A DNA stretch of 11,330 nt from Akkermansiaceae bacterium (lineage in GTDB: Bacteria > Verrucomicrobiota > Verrucomicrobiia > Verrucomicrobiales > Akkermansiaceae), in contig JAQGPE010000740.1 of assembly GCA_028293225.1 (NCBI GenBank), positions 1 through 11,330 on the forward strand, in the 5' to 3' direction. Positions 1 through 6,413 of the stretch are shown here, in pieces. Both the position numbers and the translations under genes were made by a program. The notes beneath the pieces are model-generated. The model saw only the letters and a program-made list of their open reading frames with translations, had not been told where the DNA came from and made no database searches. The first letter of the stretch is position 1. Every line of letters begins with the position of its first letter.

Positions 1-1173
1 CTGACCCTCAATCCGACCGCCGGCGTCGACCCCGCCGAATTGATCGACTGCACGCCTTTCCTGAATGATCTGGCGCAGATCATCATCTCCCAGCGCGAGT
101 TCTACGATCTGCCTCGTAAATTCAACATCGCCATCGACGGCGGCGGCCTGGTCAGCGCGGTCGAGGACACCAACGACATCGGCGTGAAAGCCGTGCGCTT
201 CGGCGATGAGGTCATGTTCCGCATCTGCCTGGGTGGCGCGACCGGCCACCAGAAGTTTGCCAGCGATCTCGGCGTGCTCGTTTCGCAGCAGGACATCGTG
301 GCTGTGATCGTCGCGATCGTGCGGGTCTTCATCGCCAACGGCAACCGGACCAATCGCAAGAAATCGCGGCTGAAGCACCTGCTGGAGACCTGGTCGCTGG
401 AGCGCTACCTGGAGGCTACGGAAAAGCTGCTCGGCCGCCAACTCATGCGCGTGCCGCTGGAGTCCACGCCACTCATCTGGCCATCCGAGCAGCTCGCTCA
501 TTCCCATGTCGGGGCCTATGAGCAGAAGCAGAAGGGCTTTCATTATCTCGGTGTTTCCATCCCTGTCGGCCAGATCAGTCCGAAGCAGATGCTGCGACTC
601 GCCGACCTTGCCGACCACTACGGCTCCGGCGACATCCGCCTGACCGTGTGGGAAAACCTGATCCTCCCGAACATTCCGTCCGCTTACCTGGAGACCGTAA
701 AGAAGTCGGTCGAAAAGATGGGCCTGCGCTGGCAGCAGTCGAACGCTTCGACCGGCGTCATCGCCTGCACCGGCAGCCGCTACTGCAAGTTCGCCTCGAC
801 CGACACGAAGAGCCATGCGATCGCGCTGATGAAGCATCTGGAAAAGAAGCTGCAGCTCGACCAGCCGGTGAACATCCACGTGACCGGCTGCCCGAACTCC
901 TGCGCCCAGCACTACATGGGGGACATCGGACTGCTTGGCACCAAGACCCACGACGGGCGGGAAGCGTATCACATTTTCGTCGGCGGCGGCTTCGGCTCGA
1001 ACCAGGCGTGCGGCCGGCAGGTCTTCCAGGCGATGGCCTTCGAGGAGGTGCGCGGAATGGTCGAGACCATGCTGCGGGCCTGGCAGAGAAACCGGGAAGG
1101 GGCCGAGTCGTTTCAGAGTTTCACCACCCGCCATGACCTGAATGCGTTGCAGGTGATGTTTTCCGGGGACTGA
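1..1173 (+). CDS. nirA: Ferredoxin-nitrite reductase-type sirohaem reductase (NirA family), 3' part
   Basis: This is the C-terminal 390 residues of an assimilatory sirohaem/[4Fe-4S] reductase. The reading frame is open from base 1, so the start lies outside the window. Enzymes of this family reduce nitrite to ammonium (or sulfite to sulfide) with six electrons, usually from ferredoxin, in the cytoplasm. The fragment shows the end of the first catalytic half, a ferredoxin-like half-domain (about residues 176-245 of the fragment) and the second catalytic half. The four cluster/sirohaem-bridging cysteines are visible as C-x5-C (CTGSRYC, codons at 766-786) and C-x3-C (CPNSC, codons at 889-903). 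CPNSC followed by a GDIGLLG segment is typical of NirA-type nitrite reductases; sulfite reductases more often have CPNGC. The family is secure. Substrate preference is inferred from the motif, and a sulfite reductase cannot be excluded given the sulfur genes about 4 kb downstream. Confidence 0.85.
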   Translation: MTLNPTAGVDPAELIDCTPFLNDLAQIIISQREFYDLPRKFNIAIDGGGLVSAVEDTNDIGVKAVRFGDEVMFRICLGGATGHQKFASDLGVLVSQQDIVAVIVAIVRVFIANGNRTNRKKSRLKHLLETWSLERYLEATEKLLGRQLMRVPLESTPLIWPSEQLAHSHVGAYEQKQKGFHYLGVSIPVGQISPKQMLRLADLADHYGSGDIRLTVWENLILPNIPSAYLETVKKSVEKMGLRWQQSNASTGVIACTGSRYCKFASTDTKSHAIALMKHLEKKLQLDQPVNIHVTGCPNSCAQHYMGDIGLLGTKTHDGREAYHIFVGGGFGSNQACGRQVFQAMAFEEVRGMVETMLRAWQRNREGAESFQSFTTRHDLNALQVMFSGD

Positions 1174-1197
1174 TGCTCCCGGAAGGTCCGGCAGCAT
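1173..1197 (+). terminator. Hairpin just after the sirohaem reductase gene
   Basis: An 11-base-pair stem with one C-C mismatch and a 3-base loop starts on the last base of the stop codon (arms ATGCTCCCGGA and TCCGGCAGCAT). No T-run follows, so it is a weak candidate for an intrinsic terminator. It could equally be an mRNA 3'-end stabilising hairpin. Confidence 0.35.
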
Positions 1198-1263
1198 GAT
1201 CACGCGATCCCGTACCTTTAATCTCTCGATTCCCTCTCCAAGTCATGGCATCTCCGCGGTGGC

Positions 1264-1914
1264 ATGATCTCCTCCCCCCGAACCTCTGCTGTCCTGTTAT
1301 CTCTTGGTCTGGTTCTCGCCTCTCCTCTGCATGGCCAGAGCACGGTGAGTCTGGAGAGCGCCGATGCCAATCGCGATGGCTTCGTCACCAAGGCGGAACT
1401 GCTTTCCGCCTATTTCGCCAAGACCCCGGGCAGCACCGCCGAGGTGCGCGCCGCCTTCGCCGACTCCACTCTGGAACGCCTGGACGCCAACAAGGACGGC
1501 AAGCTTTCCAAGGATGAGATCGCCGCCGGCGTGCCGAAGCCAGGGACCGTGATGGTCGAGAAGGGCAATCCGGACACTGCCCGGATCATCATGGCGGCTC
1601 TGGCGGAATACCGGAAGAGCCACGCCGGCGTTCCCGCGCAAACGCTCAATGATCTGTCAAAAGACGGGCTGGTTCCCGCCGCGGCCCTGCTTTGCACCCT
1701 CGCCAACGGCCAGAAGTCGCCCTGGACCTATACCCCCGCGGGCCAGAAGCCGCTCGATCTCGACGCCGTGCTGCTTTACTCGCCGGGCCCGGTCGATGCC
1801 GCCGGCCACCTGATCATCGGAATGGGTGACGGCAAGGTGTTGGTGGCCAAGACCACCGACTTGGACATGCGGAAGGCACCGATCGTCCGGGTCAACGGAG
1901 TCCGTACCCATTGA
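1264..1914 (+). CDS. Secreted EF-hand protein with pilin-like C-terminal region
   Basis: This is a 216-residue protein of unknown function. It begins with a signal peptide (charged start, hydrophobic core at about residues 8-21, likely cut after HGQ near residue 25). Two canonical EF-hand calcium loops follow: D34-A-N-R-D38-G...E45 and D74-A-N-K-D78-G...E85, with acidic or polar residues at loop positions 1, 3, 5, 9 and 12. The remainder (about 103-216) has an ALAEYRKSHAGVPAQTLNDL segment and a later SPGP...GDGKVLV segment. These recall the soluble domains of type II secretion/pilin-like proteins common in Verrucomicrobia and Planctomycetes, but that resemblance is only suggestive. An ATG at 1245 lies in another frame; 1264 was chosen because it gives the signal peptide at once. 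No Shine-Dalgarno is seen. The likely location is periplasmic or outside the cell, with calcium binding expected. Confidence 0.75.
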   Translation: MISSPRTSAVLLSLGLVLASPLHGQSTVSLESADANRDGFVTKAELLSAYFAKTPGSTAEVRAAFADSTLERLDANKDGKLSKDEIAAGVPKPGTVMVEKGNPDTARIIMAALAEYRKSHAGVPAQTLNDLSKDGLVPAAALLCTLANGQKSPWTYTPAGQKPLDLDAVLLYSPGPVDAAGHLIIGMGDGKVLVAKTTDLDMRKAPIVRVNGVRTH

Positions 1915-1924
1915 CCGGTTTTTT
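1887..1924 (+). terminator. Intrinsic terminator overlapping the end of the EF-hand gene
   Basis: The arms CCGGGTCAA (1887-1895) and TTGACCGG (1911-1918) form an 8-base-pair stem with one bulged G. A small inner CGGA/TCCG pairing is also possible. Six T residues (1919-1924) follow immediately. The 3' arm includes the TGA stop codon, so termination would occur right at the end of the gene and separate it from thrC. Confidence 0.6.
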
Positions 1925-1982
1925 CTCTGAAAGTCATGGTGTTCCATAGGTTCAGGGCGGATTGACGCCATTTAGCGTGGAC

Positions 1983-2044
1983 TCTCCGGCGACCTGTCCG
2001 GAGAATCCGCTTGCCGGTGCTCCCGGCGCCCACAGCACCGGAGG
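1983..2044 (+). promoter_or_regulatory. thrC leader RNA with two hairpins and a competing pairing over the ribosome binding site
   Basis: Hairpin 1 has perfect arms TCTCCGG (1983-1989) and CCGGAGA (1998-2004) with an 8-base loop. Hairpin 2 has perfect arms CCGGTGCT (2014-2021) and AGCACCGG (2034-2041) with a 12-base loop. The Shine-Dalgarno GGAGG (2040-2044, 6 bases before the ATG) shares its first two G residues with hairpin 2. The sequence CCGGAG occurs both in hairpin 1 (1998-2003) and at the ribosome binding site (2038-2043). CTCCGG at 1984-1989 can therefore pair with either copy, which is the geometry of a translation switch. Whether it acts as one is inference. No threonine- or isoleucine-rich leader peptide is present. 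Confidence 0.4.
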
Positions 2045-2050
2045 ACCACC

Positions 2051-3352
2051 ATGCTCTATCACTCCACGACCACCCCATCGCACCGGGTCGACCTGAAGGA
2101 AGCAATCCTGCGTTCACTGCCGCCTGACAATGGCCTCTACATGCCTGACGCCCTGCCGGTGCTGAGCTCCGACTTCTGGGCCATCTGGCGGGATCTGGAG
2201 TTTCAGGAAGTGGCCTATGCCGCCGCGCACGCCTTTTTCCAGGAAGACGTTCCGGCTGCCGCGCTGAAGGATATGGTTGAGGGTACCCTGACCTTTGAGG
2301 TGCCGCTGGTCTGCCTGTCTCCGGGTGACCATATCCTGGAGCTTTTCCATGGACCGACCCTGGCTTTCAAGGACTTCGGCGCGCGTTTCATGGCCCGGCT
2401 GATGGCCTGGCTGGTGCGGGGTGAAAGCCGCGAGCTGACCGTGCTGGTCGCCACTTCCGGCGATACCGGTGGTGCGGTGGCTTCCGCTTTCCACCAGGTC
2501 CCGGGCACCCGCGTGATCATCCTCTATCCGGAGGGCAAGGTCTCCGGCCTGCAGGAAAAGCAGCTGACCACCCTCGGCGACAACATTTCCGCGCTCGAAA
2601 TCGCCGGCACCTTCGACGACTGCCAGCGCCTGGTGAAGTCCGCCTTCCTCGACCGCGAGCTGTCGGAGCGCCTGAACCTGACCTCCGCGAACTCGATCAA
2701 TCTCGCGCGCCTGGTGCCGCAGAGCTTCTATTACCTGGAGGCCACCCGCCAGCTGCCTGAGGGAGTCGACCCGACCTTCGCCATCCCGTCCGGCAATTTC
2801 GGCAACCTGACCGCCGGCCTGCTGGCCGTGCAGCTCGGCCTGCCGGTCAAGCAGTTCATCGCTGCGACCAACATCAACGACGTGGTCCCGGCCTACCTCA
2901 AGTCCGGCACCTACGAGCCGCGACCCAGCACCGCCACCATCTCGAACGCGATGGATGTCGGCGCGCCGTCGAATTTCGCGCGCATGCAGGCGCTCTTCGG
3001 CAACTCGTGGGAAGCCATGCGCCAAAAGATCGTGGGCTACCGGATCAGCGACGACGAGACCCGCGCGGCGATCCGCGAGGTGAAGTCCCTCCACGACTAC
3101 GAACTTGATCCTCACGGCGCCGTGGCCTGGATCGCCGCCCGCCGCTGGCGCGCAGCGAACCCGACCCACCCGACCATCGTGCTGGAAACCGCCCACCCGG
3201 CCAAGTTCCTGGACGTCATGGAGCATGAGCTCGGCAAGGGCGTGGTGGAAATCCCGGAACGGCTCGCGATTCTGGCCCATCGGGAGAAGGTGGCGGCGAA
3301 GCTTGCTCCTGACGAGGCCGCCTTCAAGGAGTGGCTGCTGGGGAACCGCTGA
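2051..3352 (+). CDS. thrC: Threonine synthase
   Basis: This cytoplasmic PLP enzyme converts O-phospho-L-homoserine to L-threonine and phosphate, the last step of threonine synthesis. The 433-residue length fits the long bacterial/fungal class. The N-terminal segment (MLYHSTTTPSHRVDL...DNGLYMP, residues 1-32) is characteristic. The PLP lysine is K107 in the motif HGPTLAFKDFGARF, and the cofactor phosphate/substrate loop ATSGDTGGA spans residues 134-142. A second conserved run, IPSGNFGNLTAG, lies mid-protein. The start is fixed by a clear GGAGG six bases upstream, the only strong Shine-Dalgarno noticed in this window. The leader carries two hairpins that may control access to that site. The lipoprotein gene begins 10 bases after the stop, so the two are probably co-transcribed, although no functional link is apparent. 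Confidence 0.95.
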   Translation: MLYHSTTTPSHRVDLKEAILRSLPPDNGLYMPDALPVLSSDFWAIWRDLEFQEVAYAAAHAFFQEDVPAAALKDMVEGTLTFEVPLVCLSPGDHILELFHGPTLAFKDFGARFMARLMAWLVRGESRELTVLVATSGDTGGAVASAFHQVPGTRVIILYPEGKVSGLQEKQLTTLGDNISALEIAGTFDDCQRLVKSAFLDRELSERLNLTSANSINLARLVPQSFYYLEATRQLPEGVDPTFAIPSGNFGNLTAGLLAVQLGLPVKQFIAATNINDVVPAYLKSGTYEPRPSTATISNAMDVGAPSNFARMQALFGNSWEAMRQKIVGYRISDDETRAAIREVKSLHDYELDPHGAVAWIAARRWRAANPTHPTIVLETAHPAKFLDVMEHELGKGVVEIPERLAILAHREKVAAKLAPDEAAFKEWLLGNR

Positions 3353-3362
3353 TCCTGAAAAG

Positions 3363-3743
3363 ATGCAGCGTCATCTTCGTCAAATCCTCCTTGTCCTCGG
3401 TCTCTTAGCGGCCGTGTCTCTCGCAGGCTGCGGCCTGACCGGAGTGGGATCGTCGCGGTCGCAAACGCCGCCTCATACCAAGATCGGCTACTCCTTCAAA
3501 AGCGGCGGCCAGGATCGGGAATTGTTTATCTGGAGCCATCTGAAATTGAGGCAGGGCGATACCACCAGCTTTGCGGAGGTCACTGCGTTGGACGGACGGA
3601 ACTACGTCTTCGAGGATGGCCAGAAGCTGTCTTTCTCGCAGGGCCGGGTCATCCTTTCCGGAAAGAGCCAGGGTGTTTTGAGCGGCAGCTTCGTCCTCAG
3701 CGGCCACGAGTTGAAGACGGGGTTCATCCGGACGTTTGATTGA
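3363..3743 (+). CDS. Small predicted lipoprotein
   Basis: This is a 126-residue protein of unknown function. It has a lipoprotein signal peptide: basic start (MQRHLRQ), hydrophobic segment (residues 8-20) and lipobox L20-A-G-C23. C23 would be lipidated and become the first residue of the mature protein. The mature part is short, polar and probably beta-rich, with alternating hydrophobic stretches such as YVFEDGQKLSFSQGRVILSG and SGSFVLSGHELK. No known domain was recognised. The frame is also open upstream inside thrC, but the ATG at 3363 is preferred because it places the signal peptide at the N-terminus and avoids overlap with thrC. It follows thrC by 10 bases and is likely on the same transcript. 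The expected location is the periplasmic face of the inner membrane or the outer membrane. Confidence 0.75.
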   Translation: MQRHLRQILLVLGLLAAVSLAGCGLTGVGSSRSQTPPHTKIGYSFKSGGQDRELFIWSHLKLRQGDTTSFAEVTALDGRNYVFEDGQKLSFSQGRVILSGKSQGVLSGSFVLSGHELKTGFIRTFD

Positions 3744-3796
3744 GGGGCGGTTTTTCCCAGGCCCATGTTGCTGGTACCTCCTTGACGCGCACGGCT

Positions 3797-3812
3797 CTTC
3801 GCCTCAGCGAAG
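3797..3812 (+). promoter_or_regulatory. Short hairpin abutting the start of a small ORF
   Basis: A perfect 6-base-pair stem CTTCGC/GCGAAG with a CTCA tetraloop ends four bases before the ATG at 3816. It has no T-run. It may be a local structure affecting the small gene's translation, or chance in GC-rich DNA. Confidence 0.25.
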
Positions 3813-3815
3813 CCT

Positions 3816-3971
3816 ATGGCGAACGACAAGCTTCCGGATGGTTGGACCGAGTGGGACTGGAGCCGCCGCAAGGCTGCGCTGGCGCTTTTCCCTGCTCATC
3901 GCGATGAAGAAGAGCGCGAACTGGTCGCACGTCCCACCCTTTGGGACGGCGTCGATCCGAGCGAAGAGTGA
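3816..3971 (+). CDS. Possible small acidic tryptophan-rich protein (51 residues)
   Basis: A short reading frame encodes a 51-residue soluble-looking peptide that starts MANDKLPDGWTEWDWSRRKA and ends GVDPSEE. It has four tryptophans (W10, W13, W15, W43), an amphipathic basic/alanine stretch in the middle (about 16-30) and a run of acidic residues (DEEERE, 30-35). The composition looks more like a real protein than the arginine/proline-rich shadows typical of GC-rich noncoding frames, and most codons end in G or C. It fills an otherwise empty gap between the lipoprotein gene and the minus-strand PEP-CTERM-type gene. No Shine-Dalgarno is present, and no family was recognised. The call rests on composition and position only. 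Confidence 0.45.
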   Translation: MANDKLPDGWTEWDWSRRKAALALFPAHRDEEERELVARPTLWDGVDPSEE

Positions 3972-3986
3972 GCTCTTTCCAGGCCC

Positions 3987-4022
3987 AAAAAAGGGGCGGC
4001 CGCGATTTGCAGCCACCCCTTT
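3987..4022 (-). terminator. Intrinsic terminator of the PEP-CTERM-type protein gene
   Basis: The arms AAAGGGGCGGC (3990-4000) and GCCACCCCTTT (4012-4022) form an 11-base-pair stem with one mismatch and an 11-base loop. Read on the minus strand, the stem runs into six U residues (A3987-A3992 on the plus strand). It lies 55 bases past the stop codon of the minus-strand gene. Read on the plus strand it has no following T-run, but it could also help end transcripts arriving from the lipoprotein side. Confidence 0.7.
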
Positions 4023-4077
4023 GCCTTAGACGAACAACCGGGAAAAGAAAGCCGGATGCGCGCACCGATCGATCTGA

Positions 4078-4902
4078 TCAGGCGCGGCGGCGGCGCAGCA
4101 GGCTCACGAGGCCGCATGCGGCGATGAGCGATGCCGCCGAAGCTTCAGGAACGGCCTGGCCGCTGACAGCCATGATCGCCAGGTTGCCTTGTCCGGTGTT
4201 GCTGATGTCGAACGAGACGAGCTGCTTGGCCTGGTCATCACCATTGAGAGTGATGGAGGACTCATAGATGCTGATATTGTCCTGGGACTGGTAGAAGACG
4301 TTGGTATAGCCGTCGTCACTGCGGTTGGAGACGCGGTCGCCCACGATCAGGGCTGCCGTCTGGCTGCCGTCGTTGAACCAGTCGCCGCCGATTCCCGTCC
4401 CATTTGCGATCGTGTAGACCGAAGTCGTGGAATCGGAGAAATGCAGGGTCACGGTGGCGGAGGTCGGGCCGCCGGAGGTGCTGCCGTAAAGGGCCAGGGT
4501 GTTCAGGGAGGTCGGAATCGTGAGCGTGAGGGTGCCCTGGTTCGTTCCGTCCGTGGTATTCAGCAGCAGAGCGTTGCTCGCTGCGAAGTCCTGGAACTGG
4601 AAGGTGGCGCCGCTACCCGTGGCGCTCGTGTAGACGTTTTGCGTCAGTCCGCTCACGACTTGGGTGGCTCCGCCTGCCAGCGGGTAGGTGCCGGCTTCGC
4701 CCCAGGTCCAGTTTTCGTGGCTGCCCGGGCCGTTGTCCATGCTGCCCGTGATGGTGGTGTCGTAGGTGCCGCCGCCGTTGTTGATGACGATGTCCTGGTT
4801 CCAGCCGGTCACACCGATGGTGGTGATGGCGGCGTTGCCGAGCATCGGCGCGAGGGCCGACAATGCAGCGAGGGCTGCGAGGCTTGTGGTGAATTTTTTC
4901 AT
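4078..4902 (-). CDS. Exported PEP-CTERM-type sorting-signal protein
   Basis: This is a 274-residue predicted surface or extracellular protein of unknown specific function. It starts with a signal peptide (MKK, hydrophobic residues 6-22, likely cut at GNA-A near residue 24). The body is low in charge, rich in Thr, Ser, Gly and Asn, and looks beta-rich, as in other exported PEP-CTERM substrates. It closes with a sorting tail: VPEAS (251-255), a hydrophobic helix (about 256-269) and RRRR (270-273). In PEP-CTERM systems this tail is recognised by an exosortase, which anchors or processes the protein at the cell envelope. The tripeptide here reads PEA instead of PEP, a variant. No exosortase gene lies in the window. 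The gene is a single transcription unit read toward its own terminator, divergent from the encapsulin operon. No Shine-Dalgarno is evident before the ATG. Confidence 0.8.
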   Translation of the reverse strand: MKKFTTSLAALAALSALAPMLGNAAITTIGVTGWNQDIVINNGGGTYDTTITGSMDNGPGSHENWTWGEAGTYPLAGGATQVVSGLTQNVYTSATGSGATFQFQDFAASNALLLNTTDGTNQGTLTLTIPTSLNTLALYGSTSGGPTSATVTLHFSDSTTSVYTIANGTGIGGDWFNDGSQTAALIVGDRVSNRSDDGYTNVFYQSQDNISIYESSITLNGDDQAKQLVSFDISNTGQGNLAIMAVSGQAVPEASAASLIAACGLVSLLRRRRA

Positions 4903-5468
4903 GGTGGTAATCGAGTGCTAGCAAAGGCAGGCCGGAAGGATCGGGAGGGGGAAACCCCAAACCTGTGAGGGCTACCAACCACGAATTCTGCTAGAAGTTC
5001 CAAAGGAGATTTCACAAAAAGTCATTTATCTTGTTTTAAACTGCATGATCTTACGGAGGATTGAACACCGTGATGCCTGAGAATCATGAGGATGCGTCAT
5101 TTTTGTGCAGCTTCCCGGAACGTCCCGGCTGAGGTGCCAATCTCGCTACGTTGGGGCGGAAATCCGGTCGACGGAAAACATGCGACGATTCCTGAGCGGG
5201 AGAGGCGGTTCAGAGGCTTCCGGCGGCCCCTTTGAATTGACATTCCGTCCGATCGATTTCAGCGTGCAGCGTTCCTGCCGCAGCCAACTGACAGGACCGC
5301 CGACCATACTTCTGGAGGCTCTCAGCCGCGATCGCCGACCCCACGCAAGGGGGGCTGTTCGCCCACCTATGGATCTGACTCGCTTTCGGCGGAGGATTCA
5401 CCGATCAATTAACCGCCGCCCATGTTATCGGCGGTGCAGATTCTTCATCTCCCTTCCCGTATCCTTCC
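4903..5468. other. Divergent intergenic region between the PEP-CTERM-type gene and the encapsulin operon
   Basis: These 566 bases contain no convincing gene. The part at about 4995-5105 is notably AT-richer than its surroundings and is the likeliest site for a promoter of the minus-strand gene. Arms TGATGC (5071-5076) and GCGTCA (5094-5099, one G-T pair), followed by TTTTT (5100-5104), could form a weak terminator for a short plus-strand RNA. A TTGACA at 5237-5242 resembles a -35 box but has no matching -10 element. A plus-strand open frame through 5105-5689 has an arginine/proline-rich translation and runs into the encapsulin gene out of frame, so it was not called. No riboswitch class was recognised. 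Confidence 0.5.
5412..5435 (+). promoter_or_regulatory. Perfect hairpin in the encapsulin operon leader
   Basis: The arms ACCGCCG (5412-5418) and CGGCGGT (5429-5435) form a 7-base-pair GC-rich stem with a 10-base loop, ending 33 bases before the encapsulin ATG. It has no T-run. It could be an operator (inverted repeat for a dimeric regulator) or an mRNA leader structure. The sequence alone does not decide. Confidence 0.35.
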
Positions 5469-6413
5469 ATGAGCGATCCTGCCCATTCACCCGTCCGTCT
5501 CAGCGTCAGTGCCGAGGCCGCCCGCAATCTCGCCACCGCCACCGTCACCCCGCCACAGTGGGACGAGATCACGCCGCGGTGGCTGCACATCCTGCTGCCA
5601 TGGGTCGACGTCGATGGCGGCGTCTACCGCGTCAACCGGGTGAAGCGCAAGCCGAGCGGGGTGACCGTGGACCTGCTGACCGTCGATGACGGCGAGCCGA
5701 CGCTGCCGACCTCCTTCGTCGACTACGAAGAGGACCCGCGCGAATACCACCTCAGCACCATCCAGACGATCGTCCGCACCCACACGCGGGTCACCGATCT
5801 CTACAGCAACGCGATCGACCAGTTGCGCGAACAGGTCCGCCTGACGGTCGAGGCAGTAAAGGAGCGCGAAGAGCACGAACTGATCAACCACCCGAAGTTC
5901 GGCCTGCTCAATGCCGTCATCGAGTCGCAGCAGATCAAGACCCGCAAGGGCCCGCCAACACCGGACGATCTCGACGAGCTCATTTCGCTGGTCTGGAAGA
6001 AGCCTGCCTTTTTCCTCGCCCATCCCAAGGCGATCGCCGCCTTTGGCCGGGAAGCCACCCGCCGCGGCGTGCCGCCTCCGACCATCACTCTCTTCGGCTC
6101 GCCGTTCCTCACCTGGCGCGGGATTCCGCTGATCCCGAGCGACAAACTCCCGATCAACGATGGCAAGACCAGCATTCTGCTCCTGCGCGTGGGCGAGAAG
6201 CAGCGCGGCGTGGTTGGCCTGCAGAAAGCCGGCGTCGCCGGTGAGATCGAGCCGGGCCTGTCCGTGCGCTACATGAGCACCGACGTGAACTCGATCGCGT
6301 CCCACCTGGTGACGCGCTACTTCTCCGTGGCCAAGCTCGGTGAGGATGCAATCGCCCGTCTGGATGACGTCTCGATCGGCAACTACCACGAATATGTCTA
6401 TCCCACGGCTTGA
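5469..6413 (+). CDS. srpI: Family 2A encapsulin shell protein (SrpI-like)
   Basis: This is a 314-residue HK97-fold shell protein that self-assembles into a closed protein nanocompartment; characterised Family 2A shells are 60-subunit T=1 particles. Family signs include an N-terminal arm with AARNLATATVT (residues 18-28), followed by PRWLHILLPWV (36-46) and a GGVYRVNRV strand. A long helical region with REEHELINHPKFGLLNA follows mid-protein, then a PxxFLAHPKAIAAFGREATRRG segment and a C-terminal YFSVAKLGEDAIARL...YHEYVYP. The length matches Family 2A, and the cyclic-nucleotide-binding insert of Family 2B is absent. The next gene is the cysteine desulfurase that is the known cargo of this family. 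It overlaps this gene by 20 bases, implying coupled synthesis of shell and cargo. The start agrees with the usual N-terminus of the family, and no Shine-Dalgarno precedes it. Shell identity is well supported; particle size and pore properties are inferred from relatives. Confidence 0.93.
   Translation: MSDPAHSPVRLSVSAEAARNLATATVTPPQWDEITPRWLHILLPWVDVDGGVYRVNRVKRKPSGVTVDLLTVDDGEPTLPTSFVDYEEDPREYHLSTIQTIVRTHTRVTDLYSNAIDQLREQVRLTVEAVKEREEHELINHPKFGLLNAVIESQQIKTRKGPPTPDDLDELISLVWKKPAFFLAHPKAIAAFGREATRRGVPPPTITLFGSPFLTWRGIPLIPSDKLPINDGKTSILLLRVGEKQRGVVGLQKAGVAGEIEPGLSVRYMSTDVNSIASHLVTRYFSVAKLGEDAIARLDDVSIGNYHEYVYPTA

Noticed and set aside
1936..1965. Nine-residue leader peptide (MVFHRFRAD) before thrC, considered as a threonine attenuator
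   Set aside because: It has no threonine or isoleucine codons, so classic amino acid attenuation does not fit.
2114..3280. Minus-strand open frame (388 codons) opposite thrC
   Set aside because: It is a shadow of the clearly identified threonine synthase gene; no motif and no start context.
4189..4968. Plus-strand open frame (259 codons) opposite the PEP-CTERM-type gene
   Set aside because: The minus-strand product has a signal peptide, sorting tail and terminator, whereas the plus-strand translation is low-complexity Gly/Val/Arg.
5237..5242. TTGACA as a -35 box for the encapsulin operon
   Set aside because: No acceptable -10 element lies 16-18 bases downstream; a single hexamer is not enough.
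4903..5468. SAM, cobalamin or other known riboswitch in the operon leader
   Set aside because: None of the conserved cores I could recall is present, so no class could be supported.
5105..5689. Plus-strand open frame (194 codons) in the encapsulin leader
   Set aside because: Its arginine/proline-rich translation overlaps the encapsulin gene out of frame, and it shows no domain or ribosome binding site.
5487..6389. Minus-strand open frame (300 codons) opposite the encapsulin gene
   Set aside because: It is an antisense shadow of the encapsulin coding sequence with biased composition.
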